Below are positions 55,753 through 64,000 of a DNA stretch of 64,000 nucleotides, piece by piece (the stretch's first letter is position 1; each line of letters opens with the position of its first letter). The stretch comes from Massilibacteroides vaginae. Its GTDB lineage: Bacteria; Bacteroidota; Bacteroidia; Bacteroidales; Tannerellaceae. Position numbers and translations under genes: made by a program. The notes under the pieces are model-generated. The model was given only the letters and a program-made list of their open reading frames with translations. It was not told the origin of the DNA and searched no databases. The DNA is taken from the NCBI RefSeq assembly GCF_900178525.1, contig NZ_FXDJ01000007.1, forward strand, positions 558,001 to 622,000, read 5' to 3'.

Positions 55753-56760
55753 TTACTTCTTACTCTCAACCAACTTAAGAGCTTGCTTCAACGCAGTTTG
55801 ATATACAGTCTCCATGGAGATTGCCTTACCACCTTGCGCCTTACTCTGATTTGACGCCTCCATGAAAGTGAAAATCTCTATTGTTTCTTTTTCAAAAACA
55901 GGCGGATTCTTTGTTTTAAAGAAAGTAATGATCTCCTTCAGTAAATGACCATATCCATCATAACCTCCTATCTCCGTATTCTCCTTCTCACAGAAAGCCG
56001 AACCACCATAACCTTGCTTGCCTGCCCGTATACCCCGGAAAGACCCGATTCTTCCATCATCCCACAAACCAACAACAACATCTGTTCCTTCAGAAGAAAC
56101 CCGGCTAACTTCCTTACAGCCAACTCCCATTACAGTAAACAATGTCTCAACTCCATGTATACCATACCATGAAAAATCCGGATGCGAAGGTTCTCCCGGT
56201 GCAGGAGAATAGGCATCAGCACCCAATACTTTTCCAAAATCACCATTTCTCAAAGCCATATTTTTAGGAACAAATCGTAATGCCGAAGAAGAAAAAACAG
56301 GCGTATTATACTTCTTAGCCAACTCAAAAATAGCGATAGCATCCACTAAATTGGCGGCCACGGGCTTATCTATAAACATTGGCTTACCTGTCTTCAAAAC
56401 CTCCACAGCCTGCTCAAGATGCAGATTTCCGTCATTCGTTTCCAGCAAAACACAATCCACCTGTTTCAGCAGTTCAGCAATCGACTCTACGATTTTCACA
56501 TCGTATTTTTTCACCTCTTCAATATAACCCGGTATCCGCTTCGCACTACTTTCTATACGAGTAGAACCATAAGGATAAGCAGCAACAATTTTGTAACCGG
56601 CATAAACAGGATCATCATTCTCTCCATTCAATATTTTCACAAATGCAGGAGAATGAGATGTATCCAAACCAATTATGCCAACCTTCACTATATTTTGAGC
56701 GAACAAAGGAAAGCCTATCAGACTGACACATAACAGAAGAATTAATCTTTTTAGTTTCAT
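55753..56760 (-). CDS. Gfo/Idh/MocA-family oxidoreductase, exported (Sec)
   Basis: 335 residues from ATG 56760, which starts a Sec signal peptide ending near LFAQ; the longer frame to 56817 is unlikely. Rossmann region VKVGIIGLDTSHSPAFVK (about 25-40), DCVLLETNDGNLHLEQ, and MFIDKPVAANLVDA with the catalytic-type lysine. Substrate not known. Probably belongs with the other minus-strand sugar genes. Confidence 0.88.
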   Translation of the reverse strand: MKLKRLILLLCVSLIGFPLFAQNIVKVGIIGLDTSHSPAFVKILNGENDDPVYAGYKIVAAYPYGSTRIESSAKRIPGYIEEVKKYDVKIVESIAELLKQVDCVLLETNDGNLHLEQAVEVLKTGKPMFIDKPVAANLVDAIAIFELAKKYNTPVFSSSALRFVPKNMALRNGDFGKVLGADAYSPAPGEPSHPDFSWYGIHGVETLFTVMGVGCKEVSRVSSEGTDVVVGLWDDGRIGSFRGIRAGKQGYGGSAFCEKENTEIGGYDGYGHLLKEIITFFKTKNPPVFEKETIEIFTFMEASNQSKAQGGKAISMETVYQTALKQALKLVESKK

Positions 56761-56814
56761 GATATTTCGTTTAAATATTGATTCAAAAAAATGCCGACAA
56801 ACCACGTCGAAAAA

Positions 56815-56970
56815 CATACATCCTTTATCTCTAAAAACATATCCTTTATATTTTCAAAAATATCCTTTATTTTTCAAAAAATAACCTTTATGTTTTTTCC
56901 CGCTAAAAACCACTGAAAATCAACACTTTGAAAAACGAGTGTTTTTACCTCAAAAACCACCTGTTTTTAG
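56815..56970 (+). repeat. Dispersed 21-bp-phased repeat element, copy D
   Basis: Four motifs at 56818 (degenerate ACATCC), 56839 and 56860 (ATATCC) and 56881 (ATAACC), each exactly 21 bp apart. They are followed by a right flank (AAACGAGTGTTTTTACCTC) that resembles the right flanks of copies A and B. The copy fills most of the 254-bp gap between two oxidoreductase genes. Confidence 0.8.
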
Positions 56971-57014
56971 AATAGAAAAAGCATAATTTTAAGGAGCTAT
57001 AAAACGCTATTTAT

Positions 57015-58355
57015 CTACAGTTTCATTTCCCAACCTTTTTCATAATCTCTGCCCCAATACGCCATCGCTTCCCGGTCGTGGATGATACGTCCGTTTTCTG
57101 CATCTGTTTGTAAAGAGCGACCAACACGTTGAGATATATTGCCTAATTGCATAGACAAAGTGCTCTTATGACCGGAAACTATATCGGAATTCAGTTGTTC
57201 GTTTTTACGTATCGCATCAAAGAAATTATTAATATGCAGTGCATCCAAACTCTCCGCCGGATTCATCAGATTTCGGGGATCTATTGTTAGTTTACTGGTT
57301 TGTTCTTTTACAACCTTATTATCCGGATCGAATATTGTATAGCCGTCACTTCCAGTAATTAACATGCTTCCTTTATCTCCGAAAAACAAAGAACCTACAC
57401 TACTGCCTTCAATTGTTCGGCCGTTACAACAACGTCCTTCCCATGAGATCGATTTTGAATTTCCATATTCCAGATTAATCACCTGTGTATCCGGAGTTTC
57501 CCAATCGTCTTTGTAGTAATAACGTCCACCGATAGAATTAACCATAGTTGGATATTCCAGATCCATACCCCATCGAAGAATATCGACCATGTGTGTTCCG
57601 TTATTCAGCGATTCGGCAGTTCCCCAACGCCAAAACCAGTGCCAGTTATAATGAACGTAGTTATCTTTAAAAGCTACACGTGGAGCTGGTCCTTGCCAAA
57701 GATCCCAGTCCAACCAATCAGGAACAGCAACATTTTTGCCAATACCGATTGAAGGTCTGTTATTCGTATACCAGGCTTTTCCAAAATGAACATCTCCAAT
57801 CACACCTTCTTTTAGTGCCTGAATTCCTTCTTTTACATTGGGCCACGATCTCCTTTGATTGCCCATTTGTAAAACTCGTTTGTATTTGTCGACTGCTTTA
57901 ATTAATATTTCTCCTTCTTCCGGCGCATAACTACAAGGTTTTTCTAAGTAAACGTCCTTTCCAGCCTGCATAGCCATCAAAGCTGCGGGAGCATGCCAAT
58001 GGTCGGGAGTTGCTATAATAACGGCATCTACATCTCTATCCTCAAGAACCTTTCTAAAATCCTTTTCTCCTTTTATTTTATCTTTTTGAACTTTAGACAC
58101 TGCATCAATGCATTTCTCAATTGCCCGGCTGTCAACATCGCAAATATGAGAAATTACACAGCCTTTCTGTTTTGCGAAATTAACGGCTAAAGCTCTTCCT
58201 CTGGAGTTAACACCTATAACAGCCACCCTTATCTGGTCGTTTGCTCCTTTTATATTTGAATAACTGCTTGCGTTTACATTGTTAACAAAACCGCCAAGAG
58301 ATAAAGTTGATACTCCCAGTGCCGCCTTTTTTATAAAATCTCGTCGTGTATTCAT
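57015..58355 (-). CDS. Gfo/Idh/MocA-family oxidoreductase, Tat-exported
   Basis: 446 residues from ATG 58355 (twin-arginine start MNTRRDFIKKAALG); the open frame runs further up without a better start. IRVAVIGVNSRGRALA, VIIATPDHWHAPAALM, LEKPCSYAPEEGE and the C-terminal alpha/beta domain are typical. Third Tat-type member in the window. Next to a NagB-like gene and XylR-type regulator, it may act on an amino-sugar or glycan fragment, which is inference. Confidence 0.92.
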   Translation of the reverse strand: MNTRRDFIKKAALGVSTLSLGGFVNNVNASSYSNIKGANDQIRVAVIGVNSRGRALAVNFAKQKGCVISHICDVDSRAIEKCIDAVSKVQKDKIKGEKDFRKVLEDRDVDAVIIATPDHWHAPAALMAMQAGKDVYLEKPCSYAPEEGEILIKAVDKYKRVLQMGNQRRSWPNVKEGIQALKEGVIGDVHFGKAWYTNNRPSIGIGKNVAVPDWLDWDLWQGPAPRVAFKDNYVHYNWHWFWRWGTAESLNNGTHMVDILRWGMDLEYPTMVNSIGGRYYYKDDWETPDTQVINLEYGNSKSISWEGRCCNGRTIEGSSVGSLFFGDKGSMLITGSDGYTIFDPDNKVVKEQTSKLTIDPRNLMNPAESLDALHINNFFDAIRKNEQLNSDIVSGHKSTLSMQLGNISQRVGRSLQTDAENGRIIHDREAMAYWGRDYEKGWEMKL

Positions 58356-58487
58356 GGTTATTAGATTTAATTTGTTTCTATTTTTTACTGTAATTACAAA
58401 GAAATGTCTTTTGTCAACAAAAGCATAGGCAAAAACCGCTACACTTTCCTCTAAAAACGTCAAACTGAATTCTCGTTTTACGTAAAA

Positions 58488-59246
58488 CTATCTTGTCAAT
58501 AATGAAGCACTATCAGCATCAAGAAACAACATTGCTCCTTTTTTTCTCCTTAACACTGATGCCGGACAATTTTCAGAAATGTCTCCATTCAGCGTTTTAT
58601 ATACAGCTTGTGCTTTCGATTTATAAGGAACTATGCAATAAATATAAGGAGCAGATAAAATTGTCGGTATAGTCAATGTCAACGCATGTGTGGGCACATC
58701 TCCCAACTTTTCAAAACATCCGTCATTGACTTGTTGCTGTCTGCACATTTGATCCAATTCCACAATTTTCACTGCTTTTTCATCACAAAAATCAGCTACG
58801 TGGGGATCATTAAACGCAATATGTCCATTTTCACCAATTCCAATACAGGCAATATCTGTCGGATATTGATTCAAAACCTCGGCATACCTTTCACATTCTC
58901 CATTCAATGGTTCCTGTCCATTTAAATAGAAAATACTTTTAAATGGCAGGTAATCAAACAGTTCTATTTTCAGAAAATTCCCAAATCGCTGTGTAGCATC
59001 TTTCTCTAAGCCTATATATTCATCTAAATGGAATGCATTTATTCTATTCCATTCTACACCTTTGGACTCGATTAATGATTTAAAGAAATCAGACTGAGAA
59101 GGTGCAGCAGCAAATAACATATTAATGGTCTCTTTTTCCTTTAATAGTTCTTTTATTTTATTTGAAACTTCCTGTGCGGCTGCGCAAGACATTTCTCTGG
59201 TAGCAGAAAAAATATGGACAGTCAAGTTATCTTTTGTGACAATCAT
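58488..59246 (-). CDS. Glucosamine-6-phosphate deaminase-type sugar isomerase
   Basis: 252 residues from ATG 59246; in-frame codons to 59327 lack a plausible start. NagB-family motifs AFHLDEYIGL (about 75) and IGIGENGHIAFNDP (about 135-148) are present. The ring-opening Asp of E. coli NagB is Asn here, as in some other family members, and the following catalytic-type Glu is Asp. NagB converts glucosamine-6-P to fructose-6-P and ammonia; a related sugar phosphate is possible. Confidence 0.83.
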   Translation of the reverse strand: MIVTKDNLTVHIFSATREMSCAAAQEVSNKIKELLKEKETINMLFAAAPSQSDFFKSLIESKGVEWNRINAFHLDEYIGLEKDATQRFGNFLKIELFDYLPFKSIFYLNGQEPLNGECERYAEVLNQYPTDIACIGIGENGHIAFNDPHVADFCDEKAVKIVELDQMCRQQQVNDGCFEKLGDVPTHALTLTIPTILSAPYIYCIVPYKSKAQAVYKTLNGDISENCPASVLRRKKGAMLFLDADSASLLTR

Positions 59247-59323
59247 AATTATTACTTTTTTTTGTATATTATTTTTCCTTCGACAATATGCTCCTACGGT
59301 GTTATCCATAAAATATCCGGAGT

Positions 59324-59331
59324 TCAAAAAT
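59324..59331 (-). promoter_or_regulatory. Candidate -7 box for the NagB-like gene
   Basis: TATTTTTG on the minus strand, 77 bp before ATG 59246. Confidence 0.35.
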
Positions 59332-59425
59332 ATTGATTCGAAAAAATATCACAGGTATATAATGCGAACGAAAGTTCTCATAAGACGTCAATCTAATCTG
59401 TTGCTGGAATTTAGGTTAAAGACAG

Positions 59426-60598
59426 CTACTGCAATGGTTGCTGTTTTTCCTTTTTATATAGCTTTCTATATTCTGCCGGGGAGATAGACTTATATTTACG
59501 AAAAATACGGGAAACATTTTTATAATCCTCAAATCCGGACTGAATGGCAGCGTCCGGCAAATGATAATCGGTACTCAATAATAGTTTAATGAAATGGTTG
59601 ATCCTATGGTCTAATACACATTGATAAATCGATGTTCGCATTGTTTCTTTGAATCTTTTCTCAAGCACTCTTCTGGAGTACGGAACGAGGTCAACCACAT
59701 CATCTACGGAAATGGGCTTATGAAAGTTTTCTTTTATATAGTTCAATACTTTTTGAAGGTATTCATCCGACACGGCATATTTTTCTGTTGAAGCTCGGTT
59801 TTCAACATATAATGGTTCAACTACAATGTTAAAGGCTTCTTTTGTTCCGCTAATAATGGATTTATACAGAAGTTTTGCTGCCTGATAACCTCCGTTTTCT
59901 ACATCTAAGACGATAGAAGATAAGGTAGGAGAAGAAAGATTACACAAAAGCTCGTCGTTATCAACGCCCAACAGAGCGATCTCGTCAGGTATGGCTATGT
60001 TTAAAATATTACATGTTTCTGATATTTGTAATGCGTAATAATCATCACAGGCAAAAAGAGCTACCGGTTTAGGCAATGCTTCCAACCAACTTCCTACTTG
60101 TTTTGTGTTGTAAAGCCATTCTTTTGTGTTCGGGTTTTTATTTTCCAACACCTCGCAATGAAAACCTGCCCGTTCGATGTGTTCTTTAAAACCGATTCCT
60201 CTTTCTCGCGACCATATTGCATTCTGATAACCGTAATAGGCAAAATGTCGATATCCGCGATTAAGGAAATAATCAGCAGCCATAACACCCGTATTGTAGT
60301 AGTCTCCTGTTAGATTAGATATATGTTTACTGCGTTCATGATAATTTTGGACAATAATCGGAATATCCAATGTATTTAATTGTTCTAAATTAACATCCCT
60401 CAATTGCGCGATTATCGCATCAGCTTTCCATCTCTTGGCAAATGAAACTACAGCATTCTCACCATGCATCATTTGGTAATACAATGGCATTCTTAAAAAA
60501 GACCAGGTACCGGCCTCTCTGGAATAACGAATAATCCCTTCCAGCAAACGCCTGCTATATCCACTGGAAAAATCAGTAAGAACAAGTATTTTCAACAT
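59426..60598 (-). CDS. XylR-type transcriptional regulator (LacI-like sensor plus AraC DNA-binding domain)
   Basis: 390 residues. N-terminal periplasmic-binding-protein-like domain (about 1-280; ILVLTDFSSGYSRRLLEGI, ALLGVDNDELLCNLSSPTLSS) that would bind a sugar, and a C-terminal AraC domain with two helix-turn-helix units (about 290-390; VDDVVDLVPYSRRVLEKRFK, FEDYKNVSRIFRKYKSISP). Same architecture as E. coli XylR. Likely controls the NagB/oxidoreductase genes downstream. Confidence 0.92.
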   Translation of the reverse strand: MLKILVLTDFSSGYSRRLLEGIIRYSREAGTWSFLRMPLYYQMMHGENAVVSFAKRWKADAIIAQLRDVNLEQLNTLDIPIIVQNYHERSKHISNLTGDYYNTGVMAADYFLNRGYRHFAYYGYQNAIWSRERGIGFKEHIERAGFHCEVLENKNPNTKEWLYNTKQVGSWLEALPKPVALFACDDYYALQISETCNILNIAIPDEIALLGVDNDELLCNLSSPTLSSIVLDVENGGYQAAKLLYKSIISGTKEAFNIVVEPLYVENRASTEKYAVSDEYLQKVLNYIKENFHKPISVDDVVDLVPYSRRVLEKRFKETMRTSIYQCVLDHRINHFIKLLLSTDYHLPDAAIQSGFEDYKNVSRIFRKYKSISPAEYRKLYKKEKQQPLQ

Positions 60599-60660
60599 AA
60601 TGGTGATTTAGATTTAAAGTCAATGACATCCTTCCGAAAGAAAGAAAGAAGATAAAAACA

Positions 60661-60702
60661 CAAAGCCACCCGTTTTATTCTTTTGGATTACAGGTGGCCT
60701 TT
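60661..60702 (-). terminator. Terminator of the POT transporter gene
   Basis: AAAGGCCACC / GGTGGCTTT-type stem on the minus strand with a 22-nt loop, followed by a T-rich run (GTGTTTTTAT). It lies just after the stop at 60725. Confidence 0.7.
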
Positions 60703-60724
60703 GTTTATATTATTTCAAGCGTGC

Positions 60725-62239
60725 TTATTTAGTAATTCGCTCAAGCCATTTCAACATAAATAGCATTGCAAACATAGAAATCAAACAAGCAACTACAAAG
60801 ACAGTCCATGTCAACCAGATTGGAATCTGTTCGTAAAGGATAGCTCCAATAAACAACAATTGATTGCCAAGTGCTGTTGCACCTAACCAACAACCTTGCA
60901 TAATTCCCTGATATTGCGGAGGTGCTACTTTAGAAACGAATGAAATACCCAACGGACTAATAAATAGTTCAGCGACAGTTAATATCAGATAGGTGCCAAT
61001 TAATAAGAACGGAGTAACACGTTGAGCATCCGGCAGCCCTCCCATAGCACTTACTTCTGAAGAAGAAGGTAAGTTTAATGAGCCTAATACCATCACAACA
61101 TAAGCTATAGCTGCAATACCCATCCCTATAGCGATCTTACGTGGTGCTGATGGTTCTTTACCATTTGCGCGCAACCAACCAAATACGGCTAACACAATCG
61201 GAGTCAGGAATACAACAAAAAACGGATTAGCCGATTGGAATAACTCGGCGGTTATGTTCCAGCTGCCGATTTTAAGTAAGGTATAGTCATTCGCAAAGAA
61301 AGTCAAAGTTAAACCATTCTGATGGAATGAAAACCAAAAGAATATTACGACACCAAAAACAGCAAACAAAGCATACAAACGTTGCTTTACTTCTTTTACA
61401 TCCATCACTGGTGCTTCTACGGAAGAACCGGCTGCGGTTTTGATACTTGGTTCCGGGAAGTATTTCTTATTTAGCACAAAAACAAATAATGAGATCAAAA
61501 GAGCGATGATCGCAATTCCAAAAGCATAATGGAACCCTGTATTAAATACATTCAAATAAGTGTTTGCAAAAACAGTTGGATCCGTTATGGTTTGTCCTAC
61601 GCTTACTTGAGTCATTAATTCATTATATCTGTTAGTAGCCTCAGGCGAAAGAGTTCCCGACAGGAATTGATGACACAAAGCAGATAAATCAGAATTATAA
61701 AGAAAGCCATTATTTTCTAACCACCAATTTCGTACTGCAACAGCACACATGGGAGCAAAAATAGCACCAATATTAATGAACATATAAAACAATGAAAAAC
61801 CTGAATCACGCATTTTTGAGTATGTTTCATTATCATACATCTGCCCAACAAGTGCTTGAAGGTTTCCTTTAAACAATCCATTTCCAAAAGCAATCACAAA
61901 CAACCCTATACAGGTAAGCGTCAAGAACAATGGGAGGTTAGATACGGGTGTATCTGTTGGTATAGCGATGATCAAATAGCCAACAGCCATCAGTATGATA
62001 CCAAGCATGATCGTTCTTTTAAAATTCTTGGTTTTATCCGCAATAATACCACCTACTAATGCTAAAATATAAATTGAAAAATAGAAAACGGAATAGATAA
62101 TTCCAGAATTCGTTTTATCCAATCCGAACTTCGACATTAAAAATAACGACAAGATGGCCATCATGGTATAGAAGCCAAAACGCTCCCCCATATTAGCTAA
62201 TGAGGCTGCAACTAATCCTTTTGGATGATTTTTAAACAT
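60725..62239 (-). CDS. POT-family proton-dependent oligopeptide transporter
   Basis: 504 residues, about 12-14 membrane helices. The PTR2 signature region is visible: ANMGERFGFYTMMAILSLFL (the ExxERFxYY-like helix 1), VGGIIADKTKNFKR, and GNGLFKGNLQALVGQMYD. Imports di- and tripeptides with protons; some members carry other substrates. Isolated by a terminator at its end, with DUF4831 upstream. Confidence 0.92.
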   Translation of the reverse strand: MFKNHPKGLVAASLANMGERFGFYTMMAILSLFLMSKFGLDKTNSGIIYSVFYFSIYILALVGGIIADKTKNFKRTIMLGIILMAVGYLIIAIPTDTPVSNLPLFLTLTCIGLFVIAFGNGLFKGNLQALVGQMYDNETYSKMRDSGFSLFYMFINIGAIFAPMCAVAVRNWWLENNGFLYNSDLSALCHQFLSGTLSPEATNRYNELMTQVSVGQTITDPTVFANTYLNVFNTGFHYAFGIAIIALLISLFVFVLNKKYFPEPSIKTAAGSSVEAPVMDVKEVKQRLYALFAVFGVVIFFWFSFHQNGLTLTFFANDYTLLKIGSWNITAELFQSANPFFVVFLTPIVLAVFGWLRANGKEPSAPRKIAIGMGIAAIAYVVMVLGSLNLPSSSEVSAMGGLPDAQRVTPFLLIGTYLILTVAELFISPLGISFVSKVAPPQYQGIMQGCWLGATALGNQLLFIGAILYEQIPIWLTWTVFVVACLISMFAMLFMLKWLERITK

Positions 62240-62268
62240 TGTTTTTTAGGTATTATTATTGTTTATAC

Positions 62269-63336
62269 TTATTGAATTATCTGCTTTATTGCTCCTGTTT
62301 CAGGGTAGAAGTAAACTTTTACAGGAGATCTTTTATCTTCAAACATAACAGGAGCAAGCCCTTCTTGTGTTCCAAATTGGGTAATCTGAACTTCTCCTTT
62401 GTATAGTGTTTTTTTGTTCATTTGTATATCCACATTGGCTTTACCGGGGATATTATAGATAATTCCCTTTAAGGATTTTTCTTTACGGGCTGCTTCTTTT
62501 TCATCAAGCATCGGAGCACGGTCTGTTGCTTTCAAATTGAAGTAGACCGGAGTTCCTCCCAAGTCATCGGCATCTACAATGCCTAAGAGTGATGAAAAAC
62601 GGAAGATGATCTCTTTATCTAAATCATCATGAGGAGTGAGGGTTACATCATAATCGATAACTTCCTCTACAATAATTCCGGTAAAAAGATTTACCAACGC
62701 TTTTTCTTGCTCTTCCAGCTGCTGTATAACCAATTTCATGGCTTCTCCATCGGGTGGAAGATTATCCGCGTCGCCGGTCAGTATGTTTAAACGGCTTTCA
62801 CGTATACGATAAATTTGTTTGGCGGCAACTTCCGCTTGCTTAGCTACAGAACCGGCCATCAACAGTTCTTCCGAATAGACCGAAGCATCTGCTACGCGCA
62901 CTGCTTTTGACTTGTTCTTCCGCGCGATATCCATTTCTGATTCTACCGGAGCATATTCCGCATTAATAGAACAGAGCAGTCCTTCTTCCGTCAGATATGC
63001 GTAAGGAGCTACTGTTCCTCCTTTGAATTCTACAATATAAGTTTGTTCCGGATCCGGCACACCTTTATTAAACAAGGTGATTTTGCCTAATTCGTAAAAC
63101 ACTTTATCTTCTGTAACAACTTCCTTTACTCCTAAATATTTTTCGGCATATTTATAATAAGGTCCGGCCTTGCAGGTCGATTTCTTTACTTCCGCGTTTA
63201 TGATCAACGAGGTTTTTGGCAGTGAATAAGTTATTCCGAAGTTATTGCTCTTCAATGCATTTCTTTTTACCACTTTAGTCTGTGCAAAAAGAGGTAATGA
63301 AATCAACAAACTTGCAACAATGATGAGATTCTTCAT
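62269..63336 (-). CDS. DUF4831 family exported protein
   Basis: 355 residues from ATG 63336 (TTG 63342 is the alternative); signal peptide ending near LFAQ. Conserved stretches include ITYSLPKTSLIINAEVKKST, KAGPYYKYAEKYLG and AESRLNILTGDADNLPPDG-like RESRLNILTGD. Family members occur in Bacteroidota next to various genes with no known function. Confidence 0.88.
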   Translation of the reverse strand: MKNLIIVASLLISLPLFAQTKVVKRNALKSNNFGITYSLPKTSLIINAEVKKSTCKAGPYYKYAEKYLGVKEVVTEDKVFYELGKITLFNKGVPDPEQTYIVEFKGGTVAPYAYLTEEGLLCSINAEYAPVESEMDIARKNKSKAVRVADASVYSEELLMAGSVAKQAEVAAKQIYRIRESRLNILTGDADNLPPDGEAMKLVIQQLEEQEKALVNLFTGIIVEEVIDYDVTLTPHDDLDKEIIFRFSSLLGIVDADDLGGTPVYFNLKATDRAPMLDEKEAARKEKSLKGIIYNIPGKANVDIQMNKKTLYKGEVQITQFGTQEGLAPVMFEDKRSPVKVYFYPETGAIKQIIQ

Positions 63337-63484
63337 TTCCAATTTGTATTATGTCAATATAAAGATTTTACAAATCTATAAAAAACTACAGAAAGTACAT
63401 AATAATTCGAGAGAGGATGCCGGGATTTTAGATTTTAAATTTTCACCTATGTTTCGCTTCTTTCAAGGCTTCACATCAAACAAA

Positions 63485-63512
63485 AGGGCGCCCAATAGAT
63501 TTTGGACACCCT
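63485..63512 (-). terminator. Terminator of asnS
   Basis: On the minus strand AGGGTGTCCAA pairs with TTGGGCGCCCT (two G-U wobbles), followed by TTTGTTTG. It starts 28 bp after the asnS stop codon. Confidence 0.75.
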
Positions 63513-63539
63513 CTCTCATTTTATTTTTATTTTTCAAGC

Positions 63540-64000
63540 TTAAAACTCCGCATTATTCGGCGTACGTGGAAATGGTATAACGTCTCTGATGTTGGCCATT
63601 CCGGTTACAAACAACAGCAAACGCTCAAAACCAAGACCAAACCCCGAGTGAGGAGCTGTTCCAAAGCGGCGTGTATCCAGATACCACCAGATATCCTTCA
63701 TCGGTATATCCATTTCTTCAGCTCTCTTATACAGTTTATCGTAATCTTCTTCACGCTGAGAACCTCCGATGATTTCACCGATTTTAGGGAATAACACATC
63801 CATCGCGCGCACCGTTTTTCCGTCTTCGTTCTGCTTCATATAGAACGATTTGATCTCTTTTGGATAATCGGTCAGAATTACGGGGCATTTGAAATGTTTT
63901 TCCACCAGATAGCGTTCGTGCTCGGAAGCTAAATCGGCACCCCAGAAAATCGGGAATTCAAATTTATGTCCTTTAGCTACTGCTTCTTCCAGAATTTTCA
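63540..64000 (-). CDS. asnS: Asparaginyl-tRNA synthetase, C-terminal part (runs off the right edge)
   Basis: The last 153 or so codons on the minus strand remain open to the window end. Class II synthetase features are visible: [31 protein letters not shown], and motif 3 in [27 protein letters not shown]. The adjacent [10 protein letters not shown] and end NNAEF are typical of AsnS rather than AspS. Confidence 0.95.
   Translation of the reverse strand, partial: KILEEAVAKGHKFEFPIFWGADLASEHERYLVEKHFKCPVILTDYPKEIKSFYMKQNEDGKTVRAMDVLFPKIGEIIGGSQREEDYDKLYKRAEEMDIPMKDIWWYLDTRRFGTAPHSGFGLGFERLLLFVTGMANIRDVIPFPRTPNNAEF

Overview
The window looks like chromosomal DNA of a Bacteroidota, most likely a Bacteroidales of the gut type (Tannerellaceae, Dysgonomonadaceae or a relative). 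Supporting signs are SusC/RagA-type TonB receptors with an ECF sigma factor and FecR anti-sigma, gldD and gldE beside ssb and mutY, DUF4301, DUF4831 and DUF3244 proteins, 6-bladed beta-propeller lipoproteins, and repeated Bacteroidota -7 promoter boxes (TAnnTTTG) upstream of genes. The genus cannot be fixed from the sequence alone.

Layout. 1-6.0 kb: minus-strand nutrient-uptake block of ECF sigma, FecR, an STN-type SusC and the start of a second SusC, with no SusD between the two SusCs. 6.2-13.1 kb: housekeeping genes (ppk1, a YfcE-like phosphoesterase, a membrane protein of unknown role, lipA, DPP4). 13.1-15.0 kb: a 5'-truncated YhcG/DUF1016 nuclease gene between imperfect 45-bp direct repeats, a 40-bp tandem repeat tract, and copy A of a dispersed 21-bp-phased repeat element. 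15.0-18.5 kb: phoH-purC-ubiE-aroE run. 18.5-22.6 kb: mutY-ssb-gldE-gldD-phosphopantetheinyl transferase. 22.7-23.8 kb: a decayed thrE-type exporter split by a 278-bp MITE-like insertion (copy B of the repeat) with an 8-bp target duplication. 23.9-32.8 kb: two Tat-exported Gfo/Idh/MocA oxidoreductases, DUF4301, a RelA/SpoT protein with a degenerate HD domain, a CCA-adding-type nucleotidyltransferase and a NUDIX hydrolase. 46.5-55.7 kb: tRNA-Met, START-like protein, LptF/LptG permease, ribBA, aspartate aminotransferase, yaaA, a propeller protein and a YgiQ radical-SAM protein. 55.7-63.3 kb: a minus-strand sugar block (two Gfo/Idh proteins, a NagB-like deaminase, a XylR-type regulator, a POT transporter, DUF4831). 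The 3' end of asnS closes the window.

The most interesting part is 33.1-46.5 kb, an AT-rich island that looks like a complete ribosomal-peptide (bacteriocin) locus. In order it holds a membrane-anchored TPR/HTH regulator, an 18-bp inverted-repeat operator candidate, a DUF3244 secreted protein, a fusion of a pseudo-C39 domain, VKOR and thioredoxin (disulfide formation), a 65-residue double-glycine precursor whose 43-residue core has six cysteines, a propeller lipoprotein, a short LanC-like protein without zinc ligands, a GT4-type and a GT2-type glycosyltransferase, a C39-peptidase ABC exporter, a HlyD-type adaptor and a second propeller protein. By analogy with glycocin loci (sublancin: precursor, GT2, C39 exporter, thiol-disulfide oxidoreductases), the inference is a disulfide-bonded, possibly glycosylated, secreted peptide. 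No radical SAM enzyme is present in the locus.

The second unexplained signal is a family of four dispersed intergenic elements (about 14.6, 23.3, 32.9 and 56.9 kb) built from 11-bp motifs spaced exactly 21 bp apart.
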